Shown one piece after another: positions 17,582 to 26,077 of a stretch of 47,430 nucleotides of DNA. Position 1 is the first letter of the stretch. The number at the start of each line of letters is the position of its first letter. Below the pieces are notes generated by a model that was given only the letters and a program-made list of their open reading frames with translations, searched no databases and was not told the origin of the DNA. Source of the stretch: Candidatus Sulfotelmatobacter sp. (lineage in GTDB: Bacteria; Acidobacteriota; Terriglobia; Terriglobales; Acidobacteriaceae); NCBI GenBank assembly GCA_030040965.1, contig JASHOT010000193.1:1-47430 (forward strand). Direction: 5' to 3'. A program made the translations under genes and the position numbers.

Positions 17582-17674
17582 AGTGGGGGTTGGACATTTG
17601 CGCGCAGCGTAGTGCATCATTATCCAACCGCATTTATTTGGGGCGCCGTTTCGACATCCTGTGTGGGGGTATGC

Positions 17675-18331
17675 ATGAAGAAGACTACGGCTCCCATTCC
17701 TTTCGCTGGCTCACAGCTCGACCAAACGCGTCATGTCTGCGCTTTCTTCAACAACGACGACGAAGAGTACCGGGTCCTACTCCCATTCATAAGAGATGGG
17801 TTCCAGCGTGGCCACAAGGCGATTCATGTTGTGAATCCGGATCAGCGTGAGGATCATCTCCAGCGCTTGAGTGCCGCAGGAATCGACGCGGCGGCAGCGC
17901 AGCAGAGCGGACAAATGGAACTTCGCATCAACCGGGATGTCTACCTTCCGGATGGACGCTTCGATGCAGATCGGATGATCGCGGCGTTCGAGCAGTTGGC
18001 CAGCGGCAACGCGGGCGGGGAATTTCCGCTGAGTCGCATTTGTTGTCGAATGGACTGGACGGTTACAGATCAATCGCATATCGACGACGTCATTGAATTC
18101 GAATCGCGCGTGAACGATGTCTGGCGCCGTCACGAAGACGCGGTCATTTGCACCTATCATCTCGGGCAATTCCGCGGCGACGAGGTAATTGACGTCATGC
18201 GGACACACCCGATGGTCATCATCGGCGGCATCCTTCAACAGAATCCTTTCTACATTCCGCCAGACGAATTCCTGACTGAATTTCGCCAACGTCGAGCCCT
18301 GCGCGGTTCCTCGTCCTCCCCGGCGGCCTAA
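17675..18331 (+). CDS. MEDS-domain (DcmR-like) sensory protein
   Basis: 218-aa soluble protein that is essentially one MEDS domain (methanogen/methylotroph, DcmR sensory). Visible family features are HVCAFFNNDDEEYRVLLPF, FIRDGFQRGHKAIHVVNP, the central RMIAAFEQL segment and MDWTVTDQSHIDDVIEFESR, ending CTYHLGQFRGDEVIDVMRTH. MEDS domains are thought to bind small organic or hydrocarbon-related ligands. The ATG at 17675 has GGGGGT a few nt upstream; a GTG 12 nt earlier is possible. The stop is 2 nt before the histidine kinase ATG, so the two are probably translationally coupled and may form one sensing unit. Confidence 0.85.
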   Translation: MKKTTAPIPFAGSQLDQTRHVCAFFNNDDEEYRVLLPFIRDGFQRGHKAIHVVNPDQREDHLQRLSAAGIDAAAAQQSGQMELRINRDVYLPDGRFDADRMIAAFEQLASGNAGGEFPLSRICCRMDWTVTDQSHIDDVIEFESRVNDVWRRHEDAVICTYHLGQFRGDEVIDVMRTHPMVIIGGILQQNPFYIPPDEFLTEFRQRRALRGSSSSPAA

Positions 18332-18333
18332 TT

Positions 18334-20823
18334 ATGGAAGTGCAACCTGAACACTCCGGAGAGATCAAGCGCCTTCGGCGGTGCATCAACGATCTCGTGA
18401 GCCTCCTCGCTCTTTCGGCCATCTGGAGTGGTGGCGATCCATCCCAGGTTCTCCATACCCTGGTCGACGCCCTCATGCGCATGCTCAACCTTGACCTCGT
18501 CTGTGTGCGGGCGACAAATCCCGGCGGCGGGGCGCCCATTGAAATCGTCCGGATTGCGCAATTGCAAGGGCCGACGCCACCGCCGCGCGAGATCTTCGAA
18601 ACGCTCAGTCATTCGCTGCAAGACAGCTCACGGAAATTGCCTCCTTCCCTACGAAGTCTTATTGGCAAGGTAGACGTTTCGATCGTGGCTGTGCCACTCG
18701 GGCTGCACGGCGAGTTCGGCGTAATCATCGCAGCCGCGCAACGAACAGATTTTCCACAGCAAACGGAGACACTTCTCCTGAACGTAGCAGCCAATCAGGC
18801 ATTCATTGGGCTGCAGGAGGCACGGCTCCGGAGTCGGCAGAAGCGTATCTCCGACGAACTCGATCAGCGGGTCACGCAACGAACTGCGGAGCTCGGTGCG
18901 GCGAATGCAGAGCTGCAACTCCAGGTTGGACTGCTGCAGGATCTGCCTGTATCCGCGTGGACGCTCAAACCTGACGGGACACCGGATTTCGTGAATCGGG
19001 TTTGGCTTGAGTTCTCCGGCCAGACACTCGAGTTCGTCCGGTCGCATCCCGAGGCCTGGATGACTGCGGTCCACCCTGACGATCGCGAGGCGGCATCGAG
19101 GGTGTTTTGGGAAGGCGTACGCTCGGGGCAGGGTTTTGCGATCGAAACCCGGTCTCTCCGCGCAAGGGATGGCGTCTATCGCTGGCACCTGCAGCAAGCC
19201 GTGGCCTTGCGCGATGCGGAAGGGAAAGTCCTCAAATTTGTCGGTACGACCACCGACATTGACAACCAGAAACGCGCAGAAGAACCCCTCCGCGCACGCG
19301 AACTTAACTTACGTCGCGTTATCGATGCGATTCCGACGCTTGCGTGGTGCAACCTCCCCGACGGACCCAATGAATTCCTCAATAAAGGCTGGCACGAATA
19401 CACGGGTCTCTCTCCTGAAGAGTCGCACGGTTGGGGCTGGCAGACGGCGTTCCATCCCGACGACTTGCCCCCATTAATGGAGAAGTGGAAGAAGATGTTG
19501 GTCTCAGGAGAACCAGACGAAATCGAGGCGCGCCTTCGCCGCCATGATGGCGTATATCGCTGGTTTCTCATTCGCGCTCAGGCCCTCCGCGATGAGTCGG
19601 GCAAGATCCTTAGGTGGTACGGCACGAGCACAGATATTGAGGATAGAAAACGCGCGGAGCAGGCTCTGGCTGCAAGCGAGCGAAATCTCCGTCTCATTAT
19701 CAACACCATGCCAGCGCTGGCATGGTCTGCCCGGCCAGATGGGAGCGCCGAGTTTCTCGGCCAGCGGTGGCTGAATTACACGGGCATGACTGCGGCTGAA
19801 GCCCAGGATTGGGGATGGGTAAAAGCCTTTCATCCCGGCGACGTCGATCGCATAATTGTCTATTGGCGTTCCATTCTTGTTAGCGGCGAACCCGGCGAGA
19901 TCGAAGCAAGGCTTCGGCAGTTCGACGGCACCTATAGGTGGTTCCTGATTCGTGCAAATCCGCTGCGCGACGAGTCGGGCGAAATCGTCAAATGGTATGG
20001 AACCAACACGGATATTGATGACCGCAAGCGAGCAGAAGAGCAATTGCGCAACGCTCAGTCGGAGTTGGCAAGAGTGATGCGAGTCATGACGATGGGACAG
20101 CTGACCGCTTCGATCGCACACGAGGTGAATCAACCGCTTTCCGGCATCCTCACCAACGCCAGTACATGCCTGCGGATGCTGGATGCAAATCCTCCGAACT
20201 TGGAAGGCGCTAGAGAGACCGCACGACGGACGATTCGTGATGGCCATCGGGCCTCAGATGTAATCGCGCGATTGCGAACGCTTTATAGCAAAAAAGAGCC
20301 GGCCGTAGAACCGATGGACCTGAACGAGGTGGCACGAGAGGTGACGGCGCTCTCGGCGACTGAGATCCAGAGAAACGGCGTGATCCTGCGGCAAGAATTT
20401 GCAGATGATTTGCCGGCGGCACTCGGTGATCGCGTCCAGCTTCAGCAGGTCATCTTGAACCTGCTTCGAAACGCTACGGACGCAATGAGTGCAATCAACG
20501 ATCGCCCCCGAGAATTGCTGGTTAGGACCGAGCTGGACGAAGGGAATCGGGTCCGGCTAAGCGTGAAAGATTCCGGAGTCGGTCTTACGCCTCAGGCAGC
20601 GGACAAGATCTTTGAAGCGTTTTACACGACCAAAACCGACGGTATGGGAGTCGGACTCTCCATCAGCCGCTCGATTGTTGAGGCTCATCAAGGACGCCTT
20701 TGGGCGACACGGAACGATGGGCCGGGATCGACATTTTCGTTTTCGATCCCGTGTGTGCGCGAGGGTTTGGCCCAGGCGGAAATCCGTGTCAATCATGCTG
20801 ATCCGTCGACGGACGCCGCTTGA
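18334..20823 (+). CDS. Soluble hybrid-free sensor histidine kinase with GAF and three PAS domains
   Basis: 829 aa with no transmembrane helix. Residues about 1-165 are GAF-like and about 165-190 a coiled coil. Three PAS/PAC units follow, near 199-315, 329-445 and 454-575. HisKA lies near 588-655 with the phospho-His in SIAHEVNQPLSG. The ATPase has an N-box (LLRNATDAM), DSGVGL and MGVGLSISRSIVE. PAS2 and PAS3 are recent tandem relatives: both read EIEARLR..DG.YRWFLIRA and DESG. The kinase core is of the FixL/DctB-like group. No heme-binding His can be assigned with confidence. It is probably the partner of the two regulators downstream, with the MEDS protein as a possible ligand input. Confidence 0.92.
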   Translation: MEVQPEHSGEIKRLRRCINDLVSLLALSAIWSGGDPSQVLHTLVDALMRMLNLDLVCVRATNPGGGAPIEIVRIAQLQGPTPPPREIFETLSHSLQDSSRKLPPSLRSLIGKVDVSIVAVPLGLHGEFGVIIAAAQRTDFPQQTETLLLNVAANQAFIGLQEARLRSRQKRISDELDQRVTQRTAELGAANAELQLQVGLLQDLPVSAWTLKPDGTPDFVNRVWLEFSGQTLEFVRSHPEAWMTAVHPDDREAASRVFWEGVRSGQGFAIETRSLRARDGVYRWHLQQAVALRDAEGKVLKFVGTTTDIDNQKRAEEPLRARELNLRRVIDAIPTLAWCNLPDGPNEFLNKGWHEYTGLSPEESHGWGWQTAFHPDDLPPLMEKWKKMLVSGEPDEIEARLRRHDGVYRWFLIRAQALRDESGKILRWYGTSTDIEDRKRAEQALAASERNLRLIINTMPALAWSARPDGSAEFLGQRWLNYTGMTAAEAQDWGWVKAFHPGDVDRIIVYWRSILVSGEPGEIEARLRQFDGTYRWFLIRANPLRDESGEIVKWYGTNTDIDDRKRAEEQLRNAQSELARVMRVMTMGQLTASIAHEVNQPLSGILTNASTCLRMLDANPPNLEGARETARRTIRDGHRASDVIARLRTLYSKKEPAVEPMDLNEVAREVTALSATEIQRNGVILRQEFADDLPAALGDRVQLQQVILNLLRNATDAMSAINDRPRELLVRTELDEGNRVRLSVKDSGVGLTPQAADKIFEAFYTTKTDGMGVGLSISRSIVEAHQGRLWATRNDGPGSTFSFSIPCVREGLAQAEIRVNHADPSTDAA

Positions 20824-20886
20824 CAGAGTTCATCGGTGACGATCAGCCACAGGCAATACCAAAGTATAATGGACGCGCTTTAGGGA

Positions 20887-21300
20887 ATGGCGCATTGTCT
20901 CGCTATGGCGTCGCCGAATGGTAGGAGCGGTAGTGCGCGGCCGCTTCTGTCCGTAGTTGATGATGACGAGTCGGTTAGCGAGTCGCTGCCCGACCTGCTT
21001 GGCGAATTCGGTTTTACGGCTCGAGCTTTTTCGTCAGCGCAGGAATTTCTCTCATCGGGTTGTGTCGATGAGACCAGCTGCTTGATCCTCGACATTGCCA
21101 TGCCATGCATGAGTGGACCGGAACTTCAGCAGGAGCTGAAGCGTCGTGGGAAAAAGATCCCGATCATCTTCATTACCGGTCAAAGAGACGAAACGATTCG
21201 TGCTCGCTTACTCAAGCAGGGTGCGGCGGGATTTTTGCTCAAGCCATTCAATGACGCGGCTCTTCTTGCGGCCATCAAGACGGCCCTGCAAGCCACCTGA
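20887..21300 (+). CDS. Single-domain response regulator
   Basis: 137-aa receiver with no output domain. It has the acidic pocket VVDDDESV (near residues 23-30), the phospho-acceptor Asp in LILDIAMPCMSG (near 64) and the conserved Lys in LLKPFND. Two starts are possible: ATG 20887, with AGGGA directly adjacent and too close, or ATG 20905. Stand-alone receivers often serve as phosphate sinks or relay proteins. Here it is 63 nt after the kinase and 32 nt before the FixJ-type regulator, in the same operon. Confidence 0.88.
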   Translation: MAHCLAMASPNGRSGSARPLLSVVDDDESVSESLPDLLGEFGFTARAFSSAQEFLSSGCVDETSCLILDIAMPCMSGPELQQELKRRGKKIPIIFITGQRDETIRARLLKQGAAGFLLKPFNDAALLAAIKTALQAT

Positions 21301-21332
21301 GAGTTACGCTAGTCCTGCTCTAGGGGGATTCA

Positions 21333-22013
21333 ATGAATTCAGCGCGCACATTTGGTCATGAAGTGCGGACATTGGCAACGCCGAGTGCCGTGCCTGTCGT
21401 GTTCATCGTTGACGATGACGTGTCGGTGCGCGAGTCCGTGGAACTCCTGGTCCGAAACGAAAACTGGAAGCCCGAACCATTCGCGTCTGCACAGGAGTTC
21501 CTCAGTCACCCCAGAACACGTGTCCCGAGCTGCTTGGTCCTTGATCTATCACTTCCAGGACAGAATGGTCTTGAACTGCAGAAGCAGCTTTCTCTGCAGC
21601 ACATCGACATGCCGATCATCTTCATCACCGGCTACGGCGATGTGCCTAAGTCCGTACAAGCTATGAAAGCTGGCGCTCTCGAATTCCTAACGAAGCCGCT
21701 CGATTACAACGCCTTGGTAAACGCTATCCGAAAAGCCCTGGAGCGAAGTCGTCTAGCTCTCGCCCAGGATGCGGAGATGCAAGAACTCCGTACCCGCTAC
21801 GCCTTGCTCACTTCCAGGGAACACCAGGTTATGACGTTGGTTGTGTCCGGCCTGCTGAATAAACAAGTCGGTGGTGAACTCGGCATCAGCGAGATTACGG
21901 TCAAAGCGCATCGAAGGCAGGTCATGCAAAAGATGAAAGCGAATTCTCTAGCCGATTTGGTCAAGATGGCGTCCAAGCTTCGGCCGGGACGTCCGGCAAT
22001 CGACTTGACCTGA
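21333..22013 (+). CDS. FixJ-type response regulator with LuxR helix-turn-helix
   Basis: 226 aa. Receiver domain about 20-140, with FIVDDDVSVRESV, the phospho-Asp in LVLDLSLPGQNG and TKPLDYNAL. A linker helix follows, then a LuxR/FixJ DNA-binding domain about 150-215 (LTSREHQVMTLVVSGLLNKQ and LGISEITVKAHRRQVMQKM). GGGGGA lies a few nt before the ATG. FixJ relatives bind short inverted repeats and activate from sites overlapping -35, which is the geometry of the 30-bp sites around this gene. It is therefore the leading candidate to bind them; that link is inference from position and geometry. Confidence 0.92.
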   Translation: MNSARTFGHEVRTLATPSAVPVVFIVDDDVSVRESVELLVRNENWKPEPFASAQEFLSHPRTRVPSCLVLDLSLPGQNGLELQKQLSLQHIDMPIIFITGYGDVPKSVQAMKAGALEFLTKPLDYNALVNAIRKALERSRLALAQDAEMQELRTRYALLTSREHQVMTLVVSGLLNKQVGGELGISEITVKAHRRQVMQKMKANSLADLVKMASKLRPGRPAIDLT

Positions 22014-22041
22014 CGACAGCCCGGTCGGCCTGGGTTACGAA

Positions 22042-22164
22042 ATGCAAGGATTGAAAACCGTCTCTCTCGCCACACTCGTAAAACTAGCTTCCAAGCTGCA
22101 CCCGCCTTGCCAAAATTTTGCTCTTGCTCCTCACCCAATAATTTTGATCATACAAAGGTATTGA
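22042..22164 (+). pseudogene. Remnant of a second FixJ/LuxR C-terminal tail
   Basis: Right after the FixJ-type gene, frame 1 reads MQGLKTVSLATLVKLASKLHP, then an unrelated tail to TGA at 22164. It aligns without gaps to the end of the FixJ-type protein, MQKMKANSLADLVKMASKLRP, with 14 of 21 residues identical. The DNA is about 63% identical by hand count over 63 nt. No receiver or upstream HTH helices are present. It looks like the leftover 3' end of a lost paralogue, and its last codons run into the carbonic anhydrase operator at 22155-22184. Confidence 0.55.
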
Positions 22165-22211
22165 ACGATACCTTCGTCCAATAGGTTTCTTCCGTTCCTC
22201 GTGATGTGATC
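22155..22211 (+). promoter_or_regulatory. 30-bp operator plus -10-like element upstream of carbonic anhydrase operon
   Basis: The site at 22155-22184 is AAGGTATTGAACGATACC then TTCGTCCAATAG. GTGATC at 22206-22211 begins 21 nt later and fits the consensus only moderately. The predicted transcription start is near 22218, leaving a leader of about 100 nt before the chosen GTG start at 22322. Confidence 0.7.
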
Positions 22212-22321
22212 GCGAATGTGCATTGAGTATCGAAAGACTCGACACCGCAATGGGTATGCGAGATCAGGTAACTATGCCATTGGGATGGCGTCAAACTTCA
22301 CCCACCATCATGGAGGCTACG

Positions 22322-22843
22322 GTGAGTATTATCGATAAGGCACTAGAGGCAAACCGCAATTACGCAAAGAACTACAATCCAACGCTGGGAAAGCGTCCCG
22401 CCCCCAAAGTCGCAGTTGTAACCTGCATGGATCCACGGCTCTCCGACCTCACTGGAATCCTGGGGCTCCCGCAGGCCGATCTCGACGTTATTCGAACCGG
22501 CGGGCCTGCGGTAACTGAAGATGTTCTTGGCGAACTTGTCGTTTCTACCCGTGTGCTCGGAACCCGGGAGATACTGCTTCTCAACCACACCGGCTGCGGG
22601 TTCACCACATTCACCGATGACGAGCTGAACGCCAAACTGAGCGCTTCTACCGGAGATGCTTCACCGGCTCCAATGCGTTTCTTCTCCTACAAAGACCCCG
22701 AGGAAAATACCCGCGAACAGATCAAAAAAGTCAGATCGCATCCATGGATCGCCAAAGATGTCCCCGTGCGAGGCGTCATTTTCGACGTAGAGACCGGCAG
22801 ATTAAGTGAGGTCAAAGCGCTCGAACAGGAGCAGGCTGCCTGA
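22322..22843 (+). CDS. Beta-class carbonic anhydrase
   Basis: 173-aa enzyme interconverting CO2 and bicarbonate. Zinc ligands and active-site dyad are visible as CMDPRL (C-x-D-x-R) near residue 34 and HTGC (H-x2-C) near residue 88. The compact form and the context RTGGPAVTEDVLGELVVSTR resemble the Rv1284-type group. The best start is GTG 22322, with GGAGG at 22312-22316 and 5-nt spacing. In-frame ATGs at 22274 and 22310 would lengthen it slightly, and 22310 has no Shine-Dalgarno. It is first in an operon with the cytochrome P460, transketolase and aldolase genes and lies behind a strong 30-bp operator. Confidence 0.92.
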   Translation: MSIIDKALEANRNYAKNYNPTLGKRPAPKVAVVTCMDPRLSDLTGILGLPQADLDVIRTGGPAVTEDVLGELVVSTRVLGTREILLLNHTGCGFTTFTDDELNAKLSASTGDASPAPMRFFSYKDPEENTREQIKKVRSHPWIAKDVPVRGVIFDVETGRLSEVKALEQEQAA

Positions 22844-22915
22844 CTCGCGATCACTTTGCTCGTTCACTGGTCGGACGAGTTTTGCTTCCTTTCAGGGAGA
22901 ATCAAGGGATGCCCG

Positions 22916-23899
22916 ATGGCTATTAAAGAGTCGATGCTTGGCGTGATCGGTGTGATGCTGTGTGCTTTGCTTGCGGGTTGCACGGCGGGCAAAGCTCCTT
23001 CCCGGGGGGAAACAGGCCTGGCCAATGCCGCAAAAGACGTCACCATTCCATTGGAGGCAGGAAAGAAGAGGAACCCGCTGCCTGAGACGGATGAAATCGT
23101 AAGCCAGGGCCAGGAAGTGTTTCTTGGGTCTTGCGCCCAATGCCACGGTGCGGATGCGCGCGGGGACTCTAACATCGGTCCCAACATGGACCCGCCTGCC
23201 ATGGACCTGAGCTCACCCCACGTGCAGCACTGGAGCGACGCGGAACTGTTCTGGATCATACAGAACGGAGTGCGCCTCACAGGCATGCCTGCCTGGCGGT
23301 CGAGCATCTCCGATAGCGACACCTGGAAGCTTGTGCGTTTTATTCACAATCTTCCGCGCCTCGACGCGTCCTCCAGCTCCACCGCAGTCGTGCCACAGGC
23401 ACAATCCACCATTTCTACCGAGGACAAGTATGCCCTCAAAGTGCCAAATGGCCTTGCGTTCTCAGAGTTCCGGGGATACGAAAGCTGGCCGGTGATCGCA
23501 ATTAGCCATAACGGAGAGAAACTCGCTGCGATCCTCGGAAACTCAGTGATGATCGGCGCCTATAAGGCGGGCACTCCCGGGAACGGCAAGCTCTTTCCGG
23601 ACGGCGCCAAGATGGCGAAGGTGCATTGGAACGCGAAAGTGAATCCCGGCGAGCCCGGTGCGCCGACGTTGCCAGGGACACAGCACGACGTTGATCTCAT
23701 GGTGAAGGATAGCAAGAGATTCGTGGACAGCGGAGGATGGGGCTACGGCGCCTTCGAGTACGACGCGGCGTCCAACTCCTTCACGCCCGCCACCTTGAAA
23801 GACAAGCCACCGCAGGGAAACGACGCGAAGTGCGGGTTCGCATGTCACGCGGCAGTAAAGACAAAAGATTACGTTTTCACGGATTACGGGCACAGGTGA
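22916..23899 (+). CDS. Cytochrome c/cytochrome P460 fusion lipoprotein
   Basis: 327 aa from ATG 22916, with AGGGA 6-7 nt upstream. Lipobox LLAGC near residue 22 predicts an exported lipoprotein. Domain 1 (about 60-145) is a class I cytochrome c: [12 protein letters not shown], then GMPAW supplying the axial Met. Domain 2 (about 170-327) is P460-like ([40 protein letters not shown]) and ends [20 protein letters not shown]. The second heme motif is C-x3-C-H rather than C-x2-C-H. P460 proteins oxidise hydroxylamine or bind NO, so a role in nitrogen-oxide chemistry is plausible but unproven. It follows the carbonic anhydrase by 72 nt. Confidence 0.88.
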   Translation: MAIKESMLGVIGVMLCALLAGCTAGKAPSRGETGLANAAKDVTIPLEAGKKRNPLPETDEIVSQGQEVFLGSCAQCHGADARGDSNIGPNMDPPAMDLSSPHVQHWSDAELFWIIQNGVRLTGMPAWRSSISDSDTWKLVRFIHNLPRLDASSSSTAVVPQAQSTISTEDKYALKVPNGLAFSEFRGYESWPVIAISHNGEKLAAILGNSVMIGAYKAGTPGNGKLFPDGAKMAKVHWNAKVNPGEPGAPTLPGTQHDVDLMVKDSKRFVDSGGWGYGAFEYDAASNSFTPATLKDKPPQGNDAKCGFACHAAVKTKDYVFTDYGHR

Positions 23900-23955
23900 A
23901 GCGGCGAGAGCTTCCCAATCGCAGGAAATCAGCTGGAAAAAAGAGGAGCATTCCA

Positions 23956-25983
23956 ATGAATCAGATAGCCAGCCATGATCTTGATCAGCGTTGCATCAAC
24001 ACCGCGCGGGTCCTCTCGATCGACATGAGCGAGAAAGCGCACTCTGGTCACCCCGGATTGCCACTCGGCGCCGCCCCAATGGCTTACACACTCTGGGACC
24101 GGATTTTGCGACATAATCCCGCGAATCCTCGATGGGCCAATCGCGACCGTTTCGTCCTTTCCGCTGGTCATGGGTGCGAATTGCTTTACTCGTTGCTTCA
24201 TTTGACCGGTTACAAAATCAGCATCGATGACCTTCAGAATTTTCGCCAGTGGGGGAGCAAGACAACCGGCCATCCGGAATACGACCCGGATCTGGGGATA
24301 GAAGCGACCACCGGTCCTCTGGGACAGGGCATCGCTATGGCAGTCGGAATGGCCGCCGCGGAAGCCCATCTCGCCGCTCGTTTTAATCGGGAGGGGTTCC
24401 CGGTAGTTGATCATTTTACGTTTGTGCTGGCGGGCGACGGAGACCTAATGGAGGGGATTTCGTCGGAAGCAGCTTCTCTGGCTGGAACGCTGCAGTTGGG
24501 AAAGCTCATTGTTCTTTACGACGACAATCATGTATCGCTAGATGCGACCACCGACCATGTTTTCACCGAGGATCGCTGCGGCCGCTTCCGGGCGTTCGGA
24601 TGGCATGTCATTTCCGTCCCGGACGGAAATGACACCGAAGCCATCGAACGCGCCATTCACGAGGCTAAGGCTGAAACGCAAAAGCCATCGCTGATCGCCG
24701 TACGAACACACATCGGATACGGGAGCCCGCTGCACGACTCGCCGAAAGTTCACGGCGAACCCATGGGACCTGAGAACGTGCGTGCGACAAAGCAGTTCTT
24801 CGGATGGGACTTGCCACCATTCACCGTTCCCGCTGACGTCGAGACTCATTATCGTCAGGCCATTCCGCGCGGAACCGCACTCGAAACGGAGTGGACAGCG
24901 CTGCTGGGGCGTTACTCTGAGAAGTACCCCGATCTGAGCCGGCAACTCAAAGACATGATCGACGGAGTCGTCCCTGCGAATTGGGAATCCGGCCTTCCAA
25001 GCTTTTCGCCTAGTGAAGGAGCTATATCGACCCGCGACGCTTCGGGCAAGACGATGAATGCAATCGCGGCCGCACTGCCAGGTTTTATTGGCGGCTCTGC
25101 CGACCTTGCCGGTTCAAACCGCACGACGCTGAAGGGTCTAGGAGATTTCGGCTTCGTCGACAACCAGGGCAGGAATATTCACTTCGGTGTTCGCGAGCAT
25201 GCAATGGCAGCCATGGTGAATGGAATCGCGTGTCACGGTGGCCTCATCCCATTCGGCGCAACATTTTTTAATTTTTCCGATTACCTGCGACCTTCTTTGC
25301 GCCTTGCGGCCCTGATGGGAGTTCACAGCACTTTCGTCTTCACCCATGACAGCATTGGACTCGGCCAGGACGGACCGACACATCAACCCATTGAACACCT
25401 GACCAGTTTACGAGCAATGCCGGGGCTGACGGTGTTTCGTCCGGCAGACGGCAATGAAACCGCGGCGGCCTGGCGCGTGGCGATCGGGCTCCGCGGCCCG
25501 TCGGTGCTCGTCTTGACTCGTCAAGCCTTGCCCGTGCTGGATCCGAAACAGTACTCCGTCAGCGAGGGGGTTGCAAAGGGCGCTTATGTTCTCGTCGATG
25601 AGCCCCACCCCGACCTCGTACTCGTGGCAACCGGGTCCGAAGTCCAGCTGGCGCTGGAGGCGGGGCGTGTTCTGGCTAAATCAGGCGTAAGAACGCGTGT
25701 CATATCGATGCCTTCGTGGGAGCTGTTTGAAAAACAATCCGCCGAGTACAGGGATTCAGTTCTGCCCGTCAACGTCCCCACGCTGGCAATTGAGGCTGGC
25801 GCGACTCTTTGCTGGTACAAGTGGGTGGGTCGAACCGGCGATGTCATCGGGCTCGACCATTTCGGAGCGTCTGCACCCGGCGAAGTGGTAATGGATAAGC
25901 TCGGATTCAACGTCGATAACGTGGTCAAGCGTGCGCTGCGACTTGTACATCAGAAAATTGCGCCGGCCACCGCAGCAGCGTGA
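23956..25983 (+). CDS. tkt: Transketolase
   Basis: 675-aa thiamine diphosphate enzyme moving two-carbon ketol units between sugar phosphates. Motifs: [20 protein letters not shown] near residues 25-44, ThDP motif [19 protein letters not shown] near 161-179, [12 protein letters not shown], the pyrimidine-domain [13 protein letters not shown] and [20 protein letters not shown]. Length is normal. ATG 23956 has GAGGAG 8 nt upstream; a longer upstream reading only covers the end of the P460 gene in another frame. Co-location with the aldolase suggests a dedicated pentose-phosphate/glycolytic module in the regulon rather than the housekeeping copy, which is inference. Confidence 0.95.
   Translation: MNQIASHDLDQRCINTARVLSIDMSEKAHSGHPGLPLGAAPMAYTLWDRILRHNPANPRWANRDRFVLSAGHGCELLYSLLHLTGYKISIDDLQNFRQWGSKTTGHPEYDPDLGIEATTGPLGQGIAMAVGMAAAEAHLAARFNREGFPVVDHFTFVLAGDGDLMEGISSEAASLAGTLQLGKLIVLYDDNHVSLDATTDHVFTEDRCGRFRAFGWHVISVPDGNDTEAIERAIHEAKAETQKPSLIAVRTHIGYGSPLHDSPKVHGEPMGPENVRATKQFFGWDLPPFTVPADVETHYRQAIPRGTALETEWTALLGRYSEKYPDLSRQLKDMIDGVVPANWESGLPSFSPSEGAISTRDASGKTMNAIAAALPGFIGGSADLAGSNRTTLKGLGDFGFVDNQGRNIHFGVREHAMAAMVNGIACHGGLIPFGATFFNFSDYLRPSLRLAALMGVHSTFVFTHDSIGLGQDGPTHQPIEHLTSLRAMPGLTVFRPADGNETAAAWRVAIGLRGPSVLVLTRQALPVLDPKQYSVSEGVAKGAYVLVDEPHPDLVLVATGSEVQLALEAGRVLAKSGVRTRVISMPSWELFEKQSAEYRDSVLPVNVPTLAIEAGATLCWYKWVGRTGDVIGLDHFGASAPGEVVMDKLGFNVDNVVKRALRLVHQKIAPATAAA
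24607..24633. repeat. Perfect inverted repeat with 13-bp arms inside tkt
   Basis: GTCATTTCCGTCC, one C, then its exact complement GGACGGAAATGAC. The repeat lies fully inside transketolase and encodes the normal segment [10 protein letters not shown]. It could form a strong hairpin in the mRNA. Confidence 0.6.
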
Positions 25984-26077
25984 CCCTGCGTCTAAGAAAA
26001 GTGTGAGTGGCTCTGAATGACCGTGCAGTTCTGGAGCAATATTGGTCGGCATCTGCGACACTGAAAGGAGTACCCTC

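Noticed and set aside
19708-19725. Perfect 18-bp palindrome CATGCCAGCGCTGGCATG in the kinase gene
   Set aside because: Encodes the ordinary PAS segment MPALAW in a GC-rich gene; no regulatory context, so treated as chance.
20843-20872. Operator-like CAATACCAAAGTATAATGG upstream of the lone receiver gene
   Set aside because: About 11 of 17 positions fit the right half, but the position where the -10-like element should lie is past the start codon, and the left arm is absent.
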